Source: Microbacterium karelineae (GTDB lineage: Bacteria; Actinomycetota; Actinomycetes; Actinomycetales; Microbacteriaceae). Taken from it: a stretch of DNA of 64,000 nt. Made by a program: the position numbers and the translations under genes. Of the stretch, positions 42,929 to 51,196 are shown in pieces. The stretch covers positions 248,001 through 312,000 of the forward strand of contig NZ_WFIX01000171.1 in the NCBI RefSeq assembly GCF_009745985.1, given 5' to 3'. The notes under the pieces were generated by a model. It had not been told where the DNA came from and ran no database searches. It saw only the letters and a program-made list of their open reading frames with translations. Position 1 is the first letter of the stretch. Every line of letters begins with the position of its first letter.

Positions 42929-43510
42929 CTACGCGCGCGCGGCGCCCAGGCCCTCCGCCAGGAACGCGATGACCTCGTCGGTCGCCTGCCCCGGCGCCAC
43001 CCCGTAGAGCATGCCGTCGACGGCGAGCATCGCGATGCCGTGCACCATCGCGAAGGCGATGCGGGCGAGCTCCTCCGGATCCCCGTCCCGCACGATGCCG
43101 GCCTCCTGCCCGCGCGCCAGCAGGGCGACGACGAAGTCGAGCACGCCCTGGCCCGCCTCGCGCAGCGCGTGGCTGGGATCCTCGGCGCGCTTCGCCGCGA
43201 ACGACGCCGCGAGCAGGCCGGGGTGCGCGATCGCGAAGGCGATGTATGCGCGCGCCGCGGTCGTGATCGGGTCCGCCTCCGATGCCTCCTGCATCGCACG
43301 CAGCAGCCGCTCGAAGCCCTCGATCGCGACGGCGTCGAGCAGCGCCGCGCGGTCGCGGAAGTGCCGCGCCGACGCGCCGTGGCTGACGCCGAGATCGCGC
43401 GCGAGCCCGCGCAGCGAGAGCCCCTCGGCGCCGCGGGCATCGACCTCGTCGACGGCTCGGGCGAGCAGCGCCGCCCGCAGATCGCCGTGGTGGTAGGAGC
43501 GTTCGGTCAT
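42929..43510 (-). CDS. TetR-family transcriptional regulator
   Basis: 193 residues from the ATG of MTERSYHHGDLRAALLARAV. The HTH is GLSLRGLARDLGVSHGASAR with HFRDRAALLDAVA, and the ligand-binding domain follows (ARAYIAFAIAHPGLLAASFA). Divergent from the SDR gene with a 33-bp dyad between the two starts; it almost certainly represses both. The inducer is unknown. Confidence 0.9.
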   Translation of the reverse strand: MTERSYHHGDLRAALLARAVDEVDARGAEGLSLRGLARDLGVSHGASARHFRDRAALLDAVAIEGFERLLRAMQEASEADPITTAARAYIAFAIAHPGLLAASFAAKRAEDPSHALREAGQGVLDFVVALLARGQEAGIVRDGDPEELARIAFAMVHGIAMLAVDGMLYGVAPGQATDEVIAFLAEGLGAARA

Positions 43511-43529
43511 CCGGCCACGATAGCGTGAA

Positions 43530-43562
43530 GTAGACATTGACAACAATGATGTCACTGTCTAC
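43530..43562. promoter_or_regulatory. 33-bp operator dyad between TetR and SDR genes
   Basis: GTAGACATTGACA (43530-43542) and TGTCACTGTCTAC (43550-43562) are inverted copies with one mismatch around a 7-base centre. It fills the divergent gap, 20 bases before the TetR start and 9 before the SDR start, in an otherwise GC-rich background. Confidence 0.85.
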
Positions 43563-43571
43563 ATTGAGATC

Positions 43572-44348
43572 ATGACGATCTCACCCCGCACCGTGCTCAT
43601 CACCGGCGCGAGCTCCGGCCTCGGCGCCGAGTTCGCCGACCGCTTCGCCCGCCGCGGCAGCGACCTCGTGCTCGTGGCACGTCGCGAAGACCGCCTGCGC
43701 GAGATCGCCGAGCGCCTCACGCGCGATCGCGGTGTCCGCGTCGACGTGATCCCCCTCGACCTCGGACAGCCGAACGCCTCGGCGCTCCTGCGCGAGCGCC
43801 TCGACGACGCCGGGATCCGCATCGACGGGCTCATCAACAACGCGGGCTTCGGCATGCACGGCCCGCTCGCCGAGGCGGATCCCGCGCGGCTCGACGCGAT
43901 GGTCCAGCTCAATGTGGCGTCGCTCACCTCCCTCACCCGCGAGTTCCTGCCCGACATCCTCGCCGCCGACGGGATGCTCGTGAACATCGCCAGCGCCGTC
44001 GCCTACCAGCCGTTCCCCACGATGGCGGCGTACGGCGCGAGCAAGGCCTATGTGCTGAGCTTCACCGAGGCGATCGCCTACGAGGCGCGCGGCACGAACG
44101 CACGCATCCTGGCCGTGAGCCCGGGAACGACCCGCACCGAGTTCTTCGACGTCGTCGGCGACGAGATCGCCGGCCCGGGCGGGTTCCAGACCGCAGAGCA
44201 GGTCGTCGACCGCGCACTGCGCGCACTCGACGCGCGATCGCGGCCCGCGAGCGTCGTGACGGGGTGGCGCAACGCGGTCCTCGCCACCCTCCCCGGGATC
44301 CTCCCCCGCCGCGCGACGCTAGCGATCACCGGGCGCATGATGGGCTGA
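43572..44348 (+). CDS. Short-chain dehydrogenase/reductase
   Basis: 258 residues. TVLITGASSGLGAEFADRFA is the Rossmann dinucleotide site (TGxxxGxG), LINNAGFGMHG the NNAG motif, and MAAYGASKAYVL contains the catalytic Y-x3-K with the Ser in NIASAVAYQP. VARRED after the second strand suggests NADP(H) preference. Its expression should be controlled by the divergent TetR protein. The substrate cannot be named. Confidence 0.9.
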   Translation: MTISPRTVLITGASSGLGAEFADRFARRGSDLVLVARREDRLREIAERLTRDRGVRVDVIPLDLGQPNASALLRERLDDAGIRIDGLINNAGFGMHGPLAEADPARLDAMVQLNVASLTSLTREFLPDILAADGMLVNIASAVAYQPFPTMAAYGASKAYVLSFTEAIAYEARGTNARILAVSPGTTRTEFFDVVGDEIAGPGGFQTAEQVVDRALRALDARSRPASVVTGWRNAVLATLPGILPRRATLAITGRMMG

Positions 44349-44353
44349 TCCCC

Positions 44354-44451
44354 CAGCACAATGCAGTCAATACGCGTCTGGCAGTCGCCTCGACCCGCCT
44401 CAATCCGGGGCCTGTCACCGCCACCGCACGCAGATCGACTGCATTGTGCTG
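44354..44451. repeat. Palindromic repeat, copy 5
   Basis: Left arm CAGCACAATGCAGTCAATAC, right arm AGATCGACTGCATTGTGCTG; the right arm is a perfect consensus and the left carries changes at its inner end. It starts 6 bases after the SDR stop. Confidence 0.85.
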
Positions 44452-44516
44452 GTGGGTGGCGCGCCCCTCGCCGCCCGCGGCGCCGCGGGGCCGGCTGCCG
44501 ATCAGCCGTGCCCACC

Positions 44517-44614
44517 CAACACAATGCAGTCGATCTGCCGGCGACGACCGGGCAGGTCCCCGGGATTCCGTGGAACCTGGCCGGCGGGCAGGGCAGATCG
44601 ACTGCGTTGTGTTC
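44517..44614. repeat. Palindromic repeat, copy 6
   Basis: Arms AACACAATGCAGTCGATCTG and CAGATCGACTGCGTTGTGTT, inverted. It lies 65 bases after copy 5 and 41 bases before the stop of the leftward WYL gene, repeating the paired layout of copies 3 and 4. Confidence 0.88.
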
Positions 44615-44655
44615 TGGGCAGGACTGTCACTCGCCCGCCGCGAGGCGGGCCCGCC

Positions 44656-45594
44656 TCACCCGTAGGCCCGCGTCAGCTCCGCGCCGATGCGCGCGATCTC
44701 GGCGCGCACCTCGTCCGACTCGATGACCCTCGCCTCGGCGCCCCAGCCGGCGAGGTGGCGGGCGATGTCGAGCGCCGTGGACGCGCCGATCCGCACGCGC
44801 AGCACGCCGCCCTCAGCGCCCTCGACGTCGCAGTGCCGCCCGAACTGCCGCCGCAGCACCGCGAGGTGCCGGCCGTCGATCTCGACGACCGCCTGGGTGA
44901 TCGAGCGCATGTTCTCGACCTCGTCGACGGCGCTCGCCCAGGCGTCCTCGAGCGAGAAGTCGTCGGGGCGCTCGGCGCGCTCGTCCAGGACTTCGGCGGA
45001 GACCACGCGCTCGACGCGGAACGTGCGGCGGCCGCGGTCCGTGCCCGCGAGCAGGTACCAGACGCCGTCCTTGTCGACGAGGCCCCACGGGTCGATCTCG
45101 CGGGTCGTCGGCCCCGCTCCCCGCCCCCAGTAGATGAGCCGCACGCGGCGGCGCTCCTCCACTGCGGTCCGCAAGCGCGAGACGAGCACCGGTTCGCGCG
45201 TCTCGCGCTCGCCCCAGCGCGAGGCATCGATGATCGTCGCGTCCGCGGCGAGCTCCGCGCTCTCGCGGAAGGTCTCGGGGAGCGCCTGCATGAGCTTCCG
45301 CAGCGCCGACTTCGCCTCGTCCGACGCCGTGGCGCCAGGGCCGACGAGCCGGAACAGCGCCCGCGCCTCGTGTGCCGTCAGGCCAGTGAGATCGGTGCGC
45401 GCCCCGCCGAGCAGCTGCCACCCGCCACCCCGCCCCGGCTGCGGATACACGGGGAAGCCCGCCGTCGACATCGCGACGAGGTCGCGGCGCGCGGTCGCGA
45501 CCGACACCTCGAGCTCCTCTGCCAGCTCGGCGGCCGTCACCCGCCCCCGCGCCTGCATCAGCAGGAGGGCGGCGACGAGGCGATCTGCGCGCAT
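44656..45594 (-). CDS. WYL-domain transcriptional regulator (DeoR-type HTH)
   Basis: 312 residues. MRADRLVAALLLMQARGRVT, AAELAEELEVSVATARRDLV is the winged helix. The middle WYL domain has RVRLIYWGRGAGPTTREIDP, WGLVDKDGVWYLLAGTDRGR, RTFRVERVVSAEVL, and the C-terminal WCX extension follows. WYL domains bind small ligands or nucleic acid. It is divergent from the VOC gene at 45685 with a 90-base gap and likely controls it. Confidence 0.9.
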   Translation of the reverse strand: MRADRLVAALLLMQARGRVTAAELAEELEVSVATARRDLVAMSTAGFPVYPQPGRGGGWQLLGGARTDLTGLTAHEARALFRLVGPGATASDEAKSALRKLMQALPETFRESAELAADATIIDASRWGERETREPVLVSRLRTAVEERRRVRLIYWGRGAGPTTREIDPWGLVDKDGVWYLLAGTDRGRRTFRVERVVSAEVLDERAERPDDFSLEDAWASAVDEVENMRSITQAVVEIDGRHLAVLRRQFGRHCDVEGAEGGVLRVRIGASTALDIARHLAGWGAEARVIESDEVRAEIARIGAELTRAYG

Positions 45595-45684
45595 CTTCCG
45601 AGGATCCCATAAAAGTGGTCACAGGGTGACTACTTATCCCCGCGAAACTGGTCTCACATCGCACAACAGAGAGGGATCACCACC

Positions 45685-46095
45685 ATGCTCCGCGGACTCA
45701 CGACCGTCACCTTCACCGCCGACGACCTCGCCGAAGCACGCCGCTGGTACAGCGAGCTGCTCGGCGTCGAGCCGTACTTCGACCGCGAGGTCGCCGGCGA
45801 GCTCGCCTACATCGAGTACCGCTTGGGCGACTTCTCGCACGAGCTCGGCTTCATCGCGCGCCGCTTCGCGCCCGAACTGCAGGGAACGGGCGGATCCATG
45901 ACCTACTGGGCCGTCGACGACGTGCATGCGGCGTACGAGCGGCTGATCGCGCAGGGCGCGACGAGCCACCAGGAGCCGCGCGAGCAGGGGCCCGGATTCG
46001 TCACCGCGTCGGTCGTCGACCCCTTCGGCAACGTGCTGGGCGTCATGTACAACCAGCACTACCTCGACGTGGTGGCGGAGACGCGCGGTGACTGA
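45685..46095 (+). CDS. VOC-family (glyoxalase/bleomycin-resistance) protein
   Basis: 136 residues. Two beta-alpha-beta-beta-beta units: LTTVTFTADDLAEARRWYSE, LLGVEPYF... and MTYWAVDDVHAAYERLIAQG, then GFVTASVVDPFGNVLGVMYN. This is the usual single-chain VOC fold that dimerises to make a metal site; metal ligands are not obvious enough to predict catalysis. Probably controlled by the divergent WYL regulator. Confidence 0.88.
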   Translation: MLRGLTTVTFTADDLAEARRWYSELLGVEPYFDREVAGELAYIEYRLGDFSHELGFIARRFAPELQGTGGSMTYWAVDDVHAAYERLIAQGATSHQEPREQGPGFVTASVVDPFGNVLGVMYNQHYLDVVAETRGD

Positions 46096-46099
46096 CGCA

Positions 46100-47896
46100 T
46101 CACTCCGGACGGATCGCCCCGCGCGAGTCGAGCGCGAGCTCCTCGGCGTCCATCGCGTCGAAGAGGTCGCGCATGACCTCCTCGCTGACGTTGCCGAGGC
46201 GGCACTGCTCGATCAGCACCTCGCGGCGCACCGTGAGCCAGCCGCGGGTGAGCTCGGCGATCTCGTCCGCGACATCGCGCTTCAGCGCCTGGCGCCGCGA
46301 CGCCTCCTGCGCCGCGCGGGCCGCGTCGCCATCGCCGCGTACCGCGTCGCGGTCACCGCGCTCCGTGTCGCGCTCCACCCGCAGCAGCCGCCGCGAGAAC
46401 GCCTTGAGCAGCTCCGCGCCCTCCGGGCCGTGGGTCTCCTCCCACGCGGTCTGGCGGGTGCGCAGGAACTCGATGCCGGCCTTCTTGCTCTCGGCGCGCA
46501 CCCGCGCGATCGCCCGCCGATCGGCGGCCGCATCGTCGTCGCTCGAGACGCCGAGCCCGCGGATGAGCGCTGGCAGGGTCAGACCCTGCAGCAGCAGGGT
46601 GCCGACGGTCACGATGAAGGCGACGGCGACGAGCACCTCGACGTGGCCGTCCGGCATGCTTTGCTCCGTCAGGTCGGGCAGGGCCGCCGCCATCGCGAGC
46701 GTCACGACGCCGCGCATCCCCGCCCACGAGATCACCGTGCGCTCCTGCCACGACAGCCGCGGCTCGTGCAGCCGCTCGCTCATCGCGCGCTTCACTGCCA
46801 CCGCATCGTCGCCCGCGTGCTTCCTCTTCGCGAGCCGCACCAGGCGCGCCCGCCTGCTCGCCGGATCGCGCTGGAACGCCTCGACGGCCTTCTTCCACCG
46901 CACGACGCGCAGGCGCTCCCATGCGCGCCCCCACTGGTACGAGCCGAACACGAAGAGGGGTCGCACGACGAGCACGGCCGCGAGCACCGCGAAGGCGAGC
47001 AGGATCGTGCGCACGCCGTCGTTCTGGAAGACCGCGTCGAGCACAGTCGGCAGCTGCAGCCCGATGTAGGCGAACACGAACGACTCGAGCAGGAAATCGA
47101 CCGACCGCCAGATCGGCTTCTCCTGCTGGCGCTGCGTGTACGAGGTGCGCGGCGCCTGGGATCCGACGAAGAGGCCCATCGCGACGACCGCCAGCACGCC
47201 GGATCCATGCAGATGCTCGGCCCCCGCATACACGCCGAAGGGCAGGAGGAGCCCCGCCGTGCCGGTCACGACCGGATCGTCGAACCGCATCCGCAGCGCG
47301 TGCAGGACGACCCCGGCGACGACCCCGACCGCCACGCCGACGACGACGGCGAGCGCGAACTCGCCGAGCCCCTGCCACACCGTCACGGTCGCGCCCGCGA
47401 CGATCGCCGCGAACACGCGCACGAGCGTCAGCGATGTCGCGTCGTTGATGAGGCTCTCGCCGCTGATGACCGTCATGACGCGCCGCGGCAGCCCCAGCTT
47501 GCGACCGATCGCGGCCGCCGAGACGGCATCGGGCGGGCCGACGATGGCGCCGAGCAGCAGGGCGCCCGCGAACGTGATCTCCGGCATGATCAGCCAGGCG
47601 ACGAGACCGACGATGAGCGCCGTCACGGCGACGAGCCCGACGCCGAGCCGCCGCACGTGCGGCATGGATCGGCGGAAGCTCACGAACGACGCGTCGAGGG
47701 CGGCCGAGTACAGCAGCGGCGGCAGCGTGAGGCTGAGCAGCAGCTCGCCGTCGATCTCCAGATCGGGCACGAACGGCAGCAGCGACGCGGCGAGCGCGAC
47801 CGCCGTCACGAGGAGCGGTGCGGGCCAGCCGCGCCAGCGCGCGACGGCGGCGACGACGACGGCTCCGACGAGGACGGAGAAGAGCTCGACCTGCAT
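46100..47896 (-). CDS. Na+/H+ antiporter, CPA1 family
   Basis: 598 residues. About twelve membrane segments occupy residues 1-425; LPPLLYSAALDASFVSFRR, GALLLGAIVGPPDAVSAAAI and VMTVISGESLINDATSLTLV are CPA1 hallmarks, the last holding the N-D ion-binding pair. The ~170-residue cytoplasmic tail is charged and helical, with a duplicated-looking stretch VERDTERGDRDAVRGDGDAA. It exchanges cytoplasmic Na+ or K+ for H+. The gene is convergent with the VOC gene (4-base gap) and divergent from the acyltransferase. Confidence 0.92.
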   Translation of the reverse strand: MQVELFSVLVGAVVVAAVARWRGWPAPLLVTAVALAASLLPFVPDLEIDGELLLSLTLPPLLYSAALDASFVSFRRSMPHVRRLGVGLVAVTALIVGLVAWLIMPEITFAGALLLGAIVGPPDAVSAAAIGRKLGLPRRVMTVISGESLINDATSLTLVRVFAAIVAGATVTVWQGLGEFALAVVVGVAVGVVAGVVLHALRMRFDDPVVTGTAGLLLPFGVYAGAEHLHGSGVLAVVAMGLFVGSQAPRTSYTQRQQEKPIWRSVDFLLESFVFAYIGLQLPTVLDAVFQNDGVRTILLAFAVLAAVLVVRPLFVFGSYQWGRAWERLRVVRWKKAVEAFQRDPASRRARLVRLAKRKHAGDDAVAVKRAMSERLHEPRLSWQERTVISWAGMRGVVTLAMAAALPDLTEQSMPDGHVEVLVAVAFIVTVGTLLLQGLTLPALIRGLGVSSDDDAAADRRAIARVRAESKKAGIEFLRTRQTAWEETHGPEGAELLKAFSRRLLRVERDTERGDRDAVRGDGDAARAAQEASRRQALKRDVADEIAELTRGWLTVRREVLIEQCRLGNVSEEVMRDLFDAMDAEELALDSRGAIRPE

Positions 47897-47973
47897 GGGA
47901 TCAGGCTACGGGGCGCCGCAATACATCTGCCGACTCCCAGATAGATCACAAAACGGTAACTATCCTGGTAAGG

Positions 47974-50064
47974 ATGATCGACACGACCGCCGTCCGTCCC
48001 CGCGACGAGACGCGCGCGCCGCAGGCGCCCAGCACGTGGCGGCCCGACATCCAGGGCCTCCGCGCGCTCGCCGTCGTGCTCGTCGTGATCGCGCACGTCG
48101 GCACCCCCGGCTTCGAGGGCGGCTTCATCGGCGTCGACATCTTCTTCGTGATCTCGGGCTTCCTCATCACGCAGCTGCTGCTGCGCGAGGTCGACCGCTC
48201 GGGCACCGTCAGCATCACCCAGTTCTATGTGCGCCGCGCGCGCCGGATCCTGCCCGCCGCGACCGTCGTCACGGCCGCCGTCGTCGTCTACGCCGCGATC
48301 TTCCTGCCGCTCGGCCGACTGCACGAGGCGGCGGCCGACGCCGGCTGGTCGAGCGTGTTCCTCGCGAACTGGCACTTCGCGCTCTCGGGCACCGACTACT
48401 TCTCGGTCTCCGACCCGAGCCTCTTCCAGCACTACTGGTCGCTCGCGGTCGAAGAGCAGTTCTACCTCGTCTGGCCGCTGCTCGTGCTGGCGTTCGTGCC
48501 GCGCGTCGGACGCCGCGCATTCACGGCCGCCGCGGCGATCGTCTTCGCCGGATCCCTCGCCTACTCGGTCTGGGCGACGGGCGTCGCCCCCGAGGCGACC
48601 TACTTCAACACGGCGGCCCGCGCGTTCGAGCTCTCGGGCGGCGCGCTGCTCGCGTGCGCGCTCGCGTCCCCGCTCGCCTCCCGCTGGCGGCACGGGTCCG
48701 CGACCATCGGGATCCTGCTCATCGCGATCGCGACCGTCGCCTTCAGCGAGCAGACCCCGTTCCCCGGCTGGTACGCCCTCGTCCCCGTCGCGGGCACGAT
48801 GCTGCTGCTGTCGGCCGGCCCCGACACCTGGACGGGGCGCGCCCTCTCGTGGCGCCCCGTGCGCTACATCGGCGACATCTCGTTCTCGCTCTACCTGTGG
48901 CACTGGCCGGTCGCGATGGCGGTCGAGGCCGCGGCGCCCCACGACGCGCCGTTCCTCGCGACGGCCGCGGCCACGATCGCGGTGTCGATGTTCCTCGCCG
49001 CGCTGACGTTCCACTACGTGGAGCGGCCGTTCCAGACCAAGCGCGTCCCTGCCTTCTCGCGCGACCGCCGCACGCTGTGGCTCTGGCCGATCAGCGTCGC
49101 CGTCGTGCTCTCGGTCGCGTTCGGCGCCGCCGCGTTCGGCGACGCGCGCCAGGCCGCGCAGCAGGCGGCCGCCGAGGAGTACTTCGACGAGCACGGCTAT
49201 CAGCAGGTCGAGGGGCAGGACGTCGACGAGGTGCAGGAGGAGCTCGGCGAGGCCGTCGAGGTCGCCGAATCGGGTGCCCCGATCCCGCCAGACATCGATT
49301 CCGACGAGCTGCGCGCGGCGATGTGGACCGACGTCGCCGACGGCGACTGCTACGCGTCCGAGGGCGAGCAGGAATCCGATGTCTGCTTCTACGGCGACAC
49401 CGATGCGTCCACGACGGTCGCCCTCGTCGGAGACTCGCACGCCGCGATGTGGCTGCCGGCGCTCGACATCATCGGCCAAGAGCACGACTTCCGCGTCGCG
49501 CTCTTCGCGAAGATGGCGTGCGGCGCGTATCCCGCGATCCAGGACGCCGACGGCCACAACCAGGACGACTGCGACGCGTTCCGCGCGTTCACGCGCGACG
49601 AGGTCGAGGACCTGCGCCCCGACGCCGTGGTCCTCGGCGCGCGCGGACAGCTCAACATGGCCGATCGCGACGGCGAGACCGTCGACGAGCAGTGGGCCGA
49701 CGCCGTGACCGAAGCGGTCACGGGGTACCAGGCGGTGTCGGATCGCGTCATCGCGCTCGGCGACGTGCCGGCACGCGACGAGGCCGAGCCGAAGGACTGC
49801 GTCGACAGCCCCGGCGGCGATCAGTCGGACTGCGTCGTGTCGGGCGAGAGCATCGAGGCCCACAGCAACGACATCACTCAGGAGCGGGTGGACGACGCCG
49901 GCGCCGTCTACCTCGACACCGCGGGCTTCGTGTGCACCGACGACGGCTGCCCGCTCTTCGCGGGCGATGTGCCGCTCTACGAGGACAGCTCGCACCTCAA
50001 CCGGCTCTGGGTGGAGCACATCGCGCCCGCCCTCGGCCGCGAGCTCGAGGATGCCCTGAACTAG
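47974..50064 (+). CDS. OafA/YrhL-type acyltransferase with C-terminal SGNH hydrolase domain
   Basis: 696 residues from the ATG of MIDTTAVRPRDET. Acyltransferase_3 part, residues 25-385: DIQGLRALAVVLVVIAHVGT, GFIGVDIFFVISGFLITQLL, RRARRILPA and about ten membrane segments. A coiled, Glu-rich linker (DEHGYQQVEGQDVDEVQEEL) leads to an extracytoplasmic SGNH domain: VGDSHAAMW near 485 (nucleophile Ser) and DSSHLN near the end (Asp/His). Such proteins O-acetylate cell-surface sugars or peptidoglycan. AACTATCC about 15 bases upstream of the ATG may be a -10 region. Confidence 0.92.
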   Translation: MIDTTAVRPRDETRAPQAPSTWRPDIQGLRALAVVLVVIAHVGTPGFEGGFIGVDIFFVISGFLITQLLLREVDRSGTVSITQFYVRRARRILPAATVVTAAVVVYAAIFLPLGRLHEAAADAGWSSVFLANWHFALSGTDYFSVSDPSLFQHYWSLAVEEQFYLVWPLLVLAFVPRVGRRAFTAAAAIVFAGSLAYSVWATGVAPEATYFNTAARAFELSGGALLACALASPLASRWRHGSATIGILLIAIATVAFSEQTPFPGWYALVPVAGTMLLLSAGPDTWTGRALSWRPVRYIGDISFSLYLWHWPVAMAVEAAAPHDAPFLATAAATIAVSMFLAALTFHYVERPFQTKRVPAFSRDRRTLWLWPISVAVVLSVAFGAAAFGDARQAAQQAAAEEYFDEHGYQQVEGQDVDEVQEELGEAVEVAESGAPIPPDIDSDELRAAMWTDVADGDCYASEGEQESDVCFYGDTDASTTVALVGDSHAAMWLPALDIIGQEHDFRVALFAKMACGAYPAIQDADGHNQDDCDAFRAFTRDEVEDLRPDAVVLGARGQLNMADRDGETVDEQWADAVTEAVTGYQAVSDRVIALGDVPARDEAEPKDCVDSPGGDQSDCVVSGESIEAHSNDITQERVDDAGAVYLDTAGFVCTDDGCPLFAGDVPLYEDSSHLNRLWVEHIAPALGRELEDALN

Positions 50065-50099
50065 GGAATACCTGACGTCGACGGGTGTTGCACTTCTCG

Positions 50100-51146
50100 A
50101 TGAGCACCTCTCCCGCACTGTCCGTCCTCGACCTCGTCCCCGTGCGCACGGGCCAGACCTCGGCGCAGGCGCTGACGTCGACGATCGCCCTTGCGAAGGC
50201 GGCCGACGGCCTCGGCTTCCGCCGCTACTGGTTCGCCGAGCACCACAACATGCCGGCCGTCGCCTCGACCTCGCCGCCCGTGCTCATCGCCGCGGTCGCC
50301 ACCCAGACGTCGCGGATCCGGGTGGGATCCGGCGGCGTCATGCTGCCGAACCACGCGCCGCTCATCGTCGCCGAGCAGTTCGCGGCGCTCGAGGCGCTCG
50401 CGCCCGGCCGCATCGACCTCGGCCTCGGCCGCGCCCCCGGATCCGATCCCGTCATCACACAGCTGCTGCGCCGCACGGGCACGACGAGCGAGGCTCAGCA
50501 GTTCCCGGATCACGTGCAGGAGATCATGCGGCTGATGGACGCCGCAGGCGAGACGATCCGCTTCACCTCCGGCGGCACCTACGACGTGCACGCGACGCCC
50601 GACGCGGTCGGATCCCCGACGGTCTGGCTGCTCGGATCCAGCGACTTCTCCGCGCAGCTCGCGGCGCAGCTCGGCCTGCCGTACGTCTTCGCGAACCACT
50701 TCGCGGGCGACGGCGTCGAGCGGGCGATGGGCCTGTACCGGCAGGAGTACCAGCCGAGCGAGCGCCACCCCGCGCCGGAGTCGTTCCTCACCGCGAACGT
50801 CGTCGTCGCGCCGACCCGCGACGAGGCCGAAGAGCGCGCCCTGCCGCAGCTGCGCCAGTTCGCCCGCCTGCGCTCGAACAAGCCGATGCGCAAGATGGAG
50901 ACGATCGACGAGGTGCGCGGGGATCCGTCCGACGCGCTCGAGGATTCGCTGATTCAGCAGAATCGCCGGCGCTGGTTCATCGGCGAGCCCGCGCAGGTCG
51001 CCGACGAGCTGCGCGGCTTCGCCGAGGCCCACGGCGTCGACGAGGTCATGATCTCGGCGGCTTCCGGAGCATACGCGTCCGAGCCGCTCGACGAGACCCC
51101 CGCACGGATCCAGACGCTGGAGCTGCTCGCCGGCGCGATGGCGTAG
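50100..51146 (+). CDS. LLM-class flavin-dependent oxidoreductase
   Basis: 348 residues from the ATG of MSTSPALSVLDLVPVRTG (a longer start at 50085 is less likely). GLGFRRYWFAEHHNMPAVAS, RIRVGSGGVMLPNHAPLIVA, EQFAALEALAPGRIDLGLGR and LPYVFANHFAG are typical of the luciferase-like TIM barrel in the MsnO8/'Atu3640' subgroup. It reduces or oxygenates an organic substrate using FMNH2 or F420H2; cofactor choice is not certain from sequence. A strong hairpin follows the stop. Confidence 0.9.
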   Translation: MSTSPALSVLDLVPVRTGQTSAQALTSTIALAKAADGLGFRRYWFAEHHNMPAVASTSPPVLIAAVATQTSRIRVGSGGVMLPNHAPLIVAEQFAALEALAPGRIDLGLGRAPGSDPVITQLLRRTGTTSEAQQFPDHVQEIMRLMDAAGETIRFTSGGTYDVHATPDAVGSPTVWLLGSSDFSAQLAAQLGLPYVFANHFAGDGVERAMGLYRQEYQPSERHPAPESFLTANVVVAPTRDEAEERALPQLRQFARLRSNKPMRKMETIDEVRGDPSDALEDSLIQQNRRRWFIGEPAQVADELRGFAEAHGVDEVMISAASGAYASEPLDETPARIQTLELLAGAMA

Positions 51147-51154
51147 GCCGCGCA

Positions 51155-51196
51155 GCCGCGACAGGCCCTGCCCCCGACCGCAGGGCGTGTCGCGGC
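51155..51196. terminator. Hairpin between convergent genes
   Basis: GCCGCGACAGGCCCTGC (51155-51171) and GCAGGGCGTGTCGCGGC (51180-51196) pair at 16 of 17 positions. It sits between the oxidoreductase stop at 51146 and the leftward ABC gene stop at 51196. Confidence 0.8.

Noticed and set aside
42646-44614. CRISPR array suggested by repeated CACAATGCAGTCGATCTG-type sequences
   Set aside because: The repeats are inverted pairs with similar, not unique, centres and irregular spacing, and there are no cas genes. They are palindromic elements.
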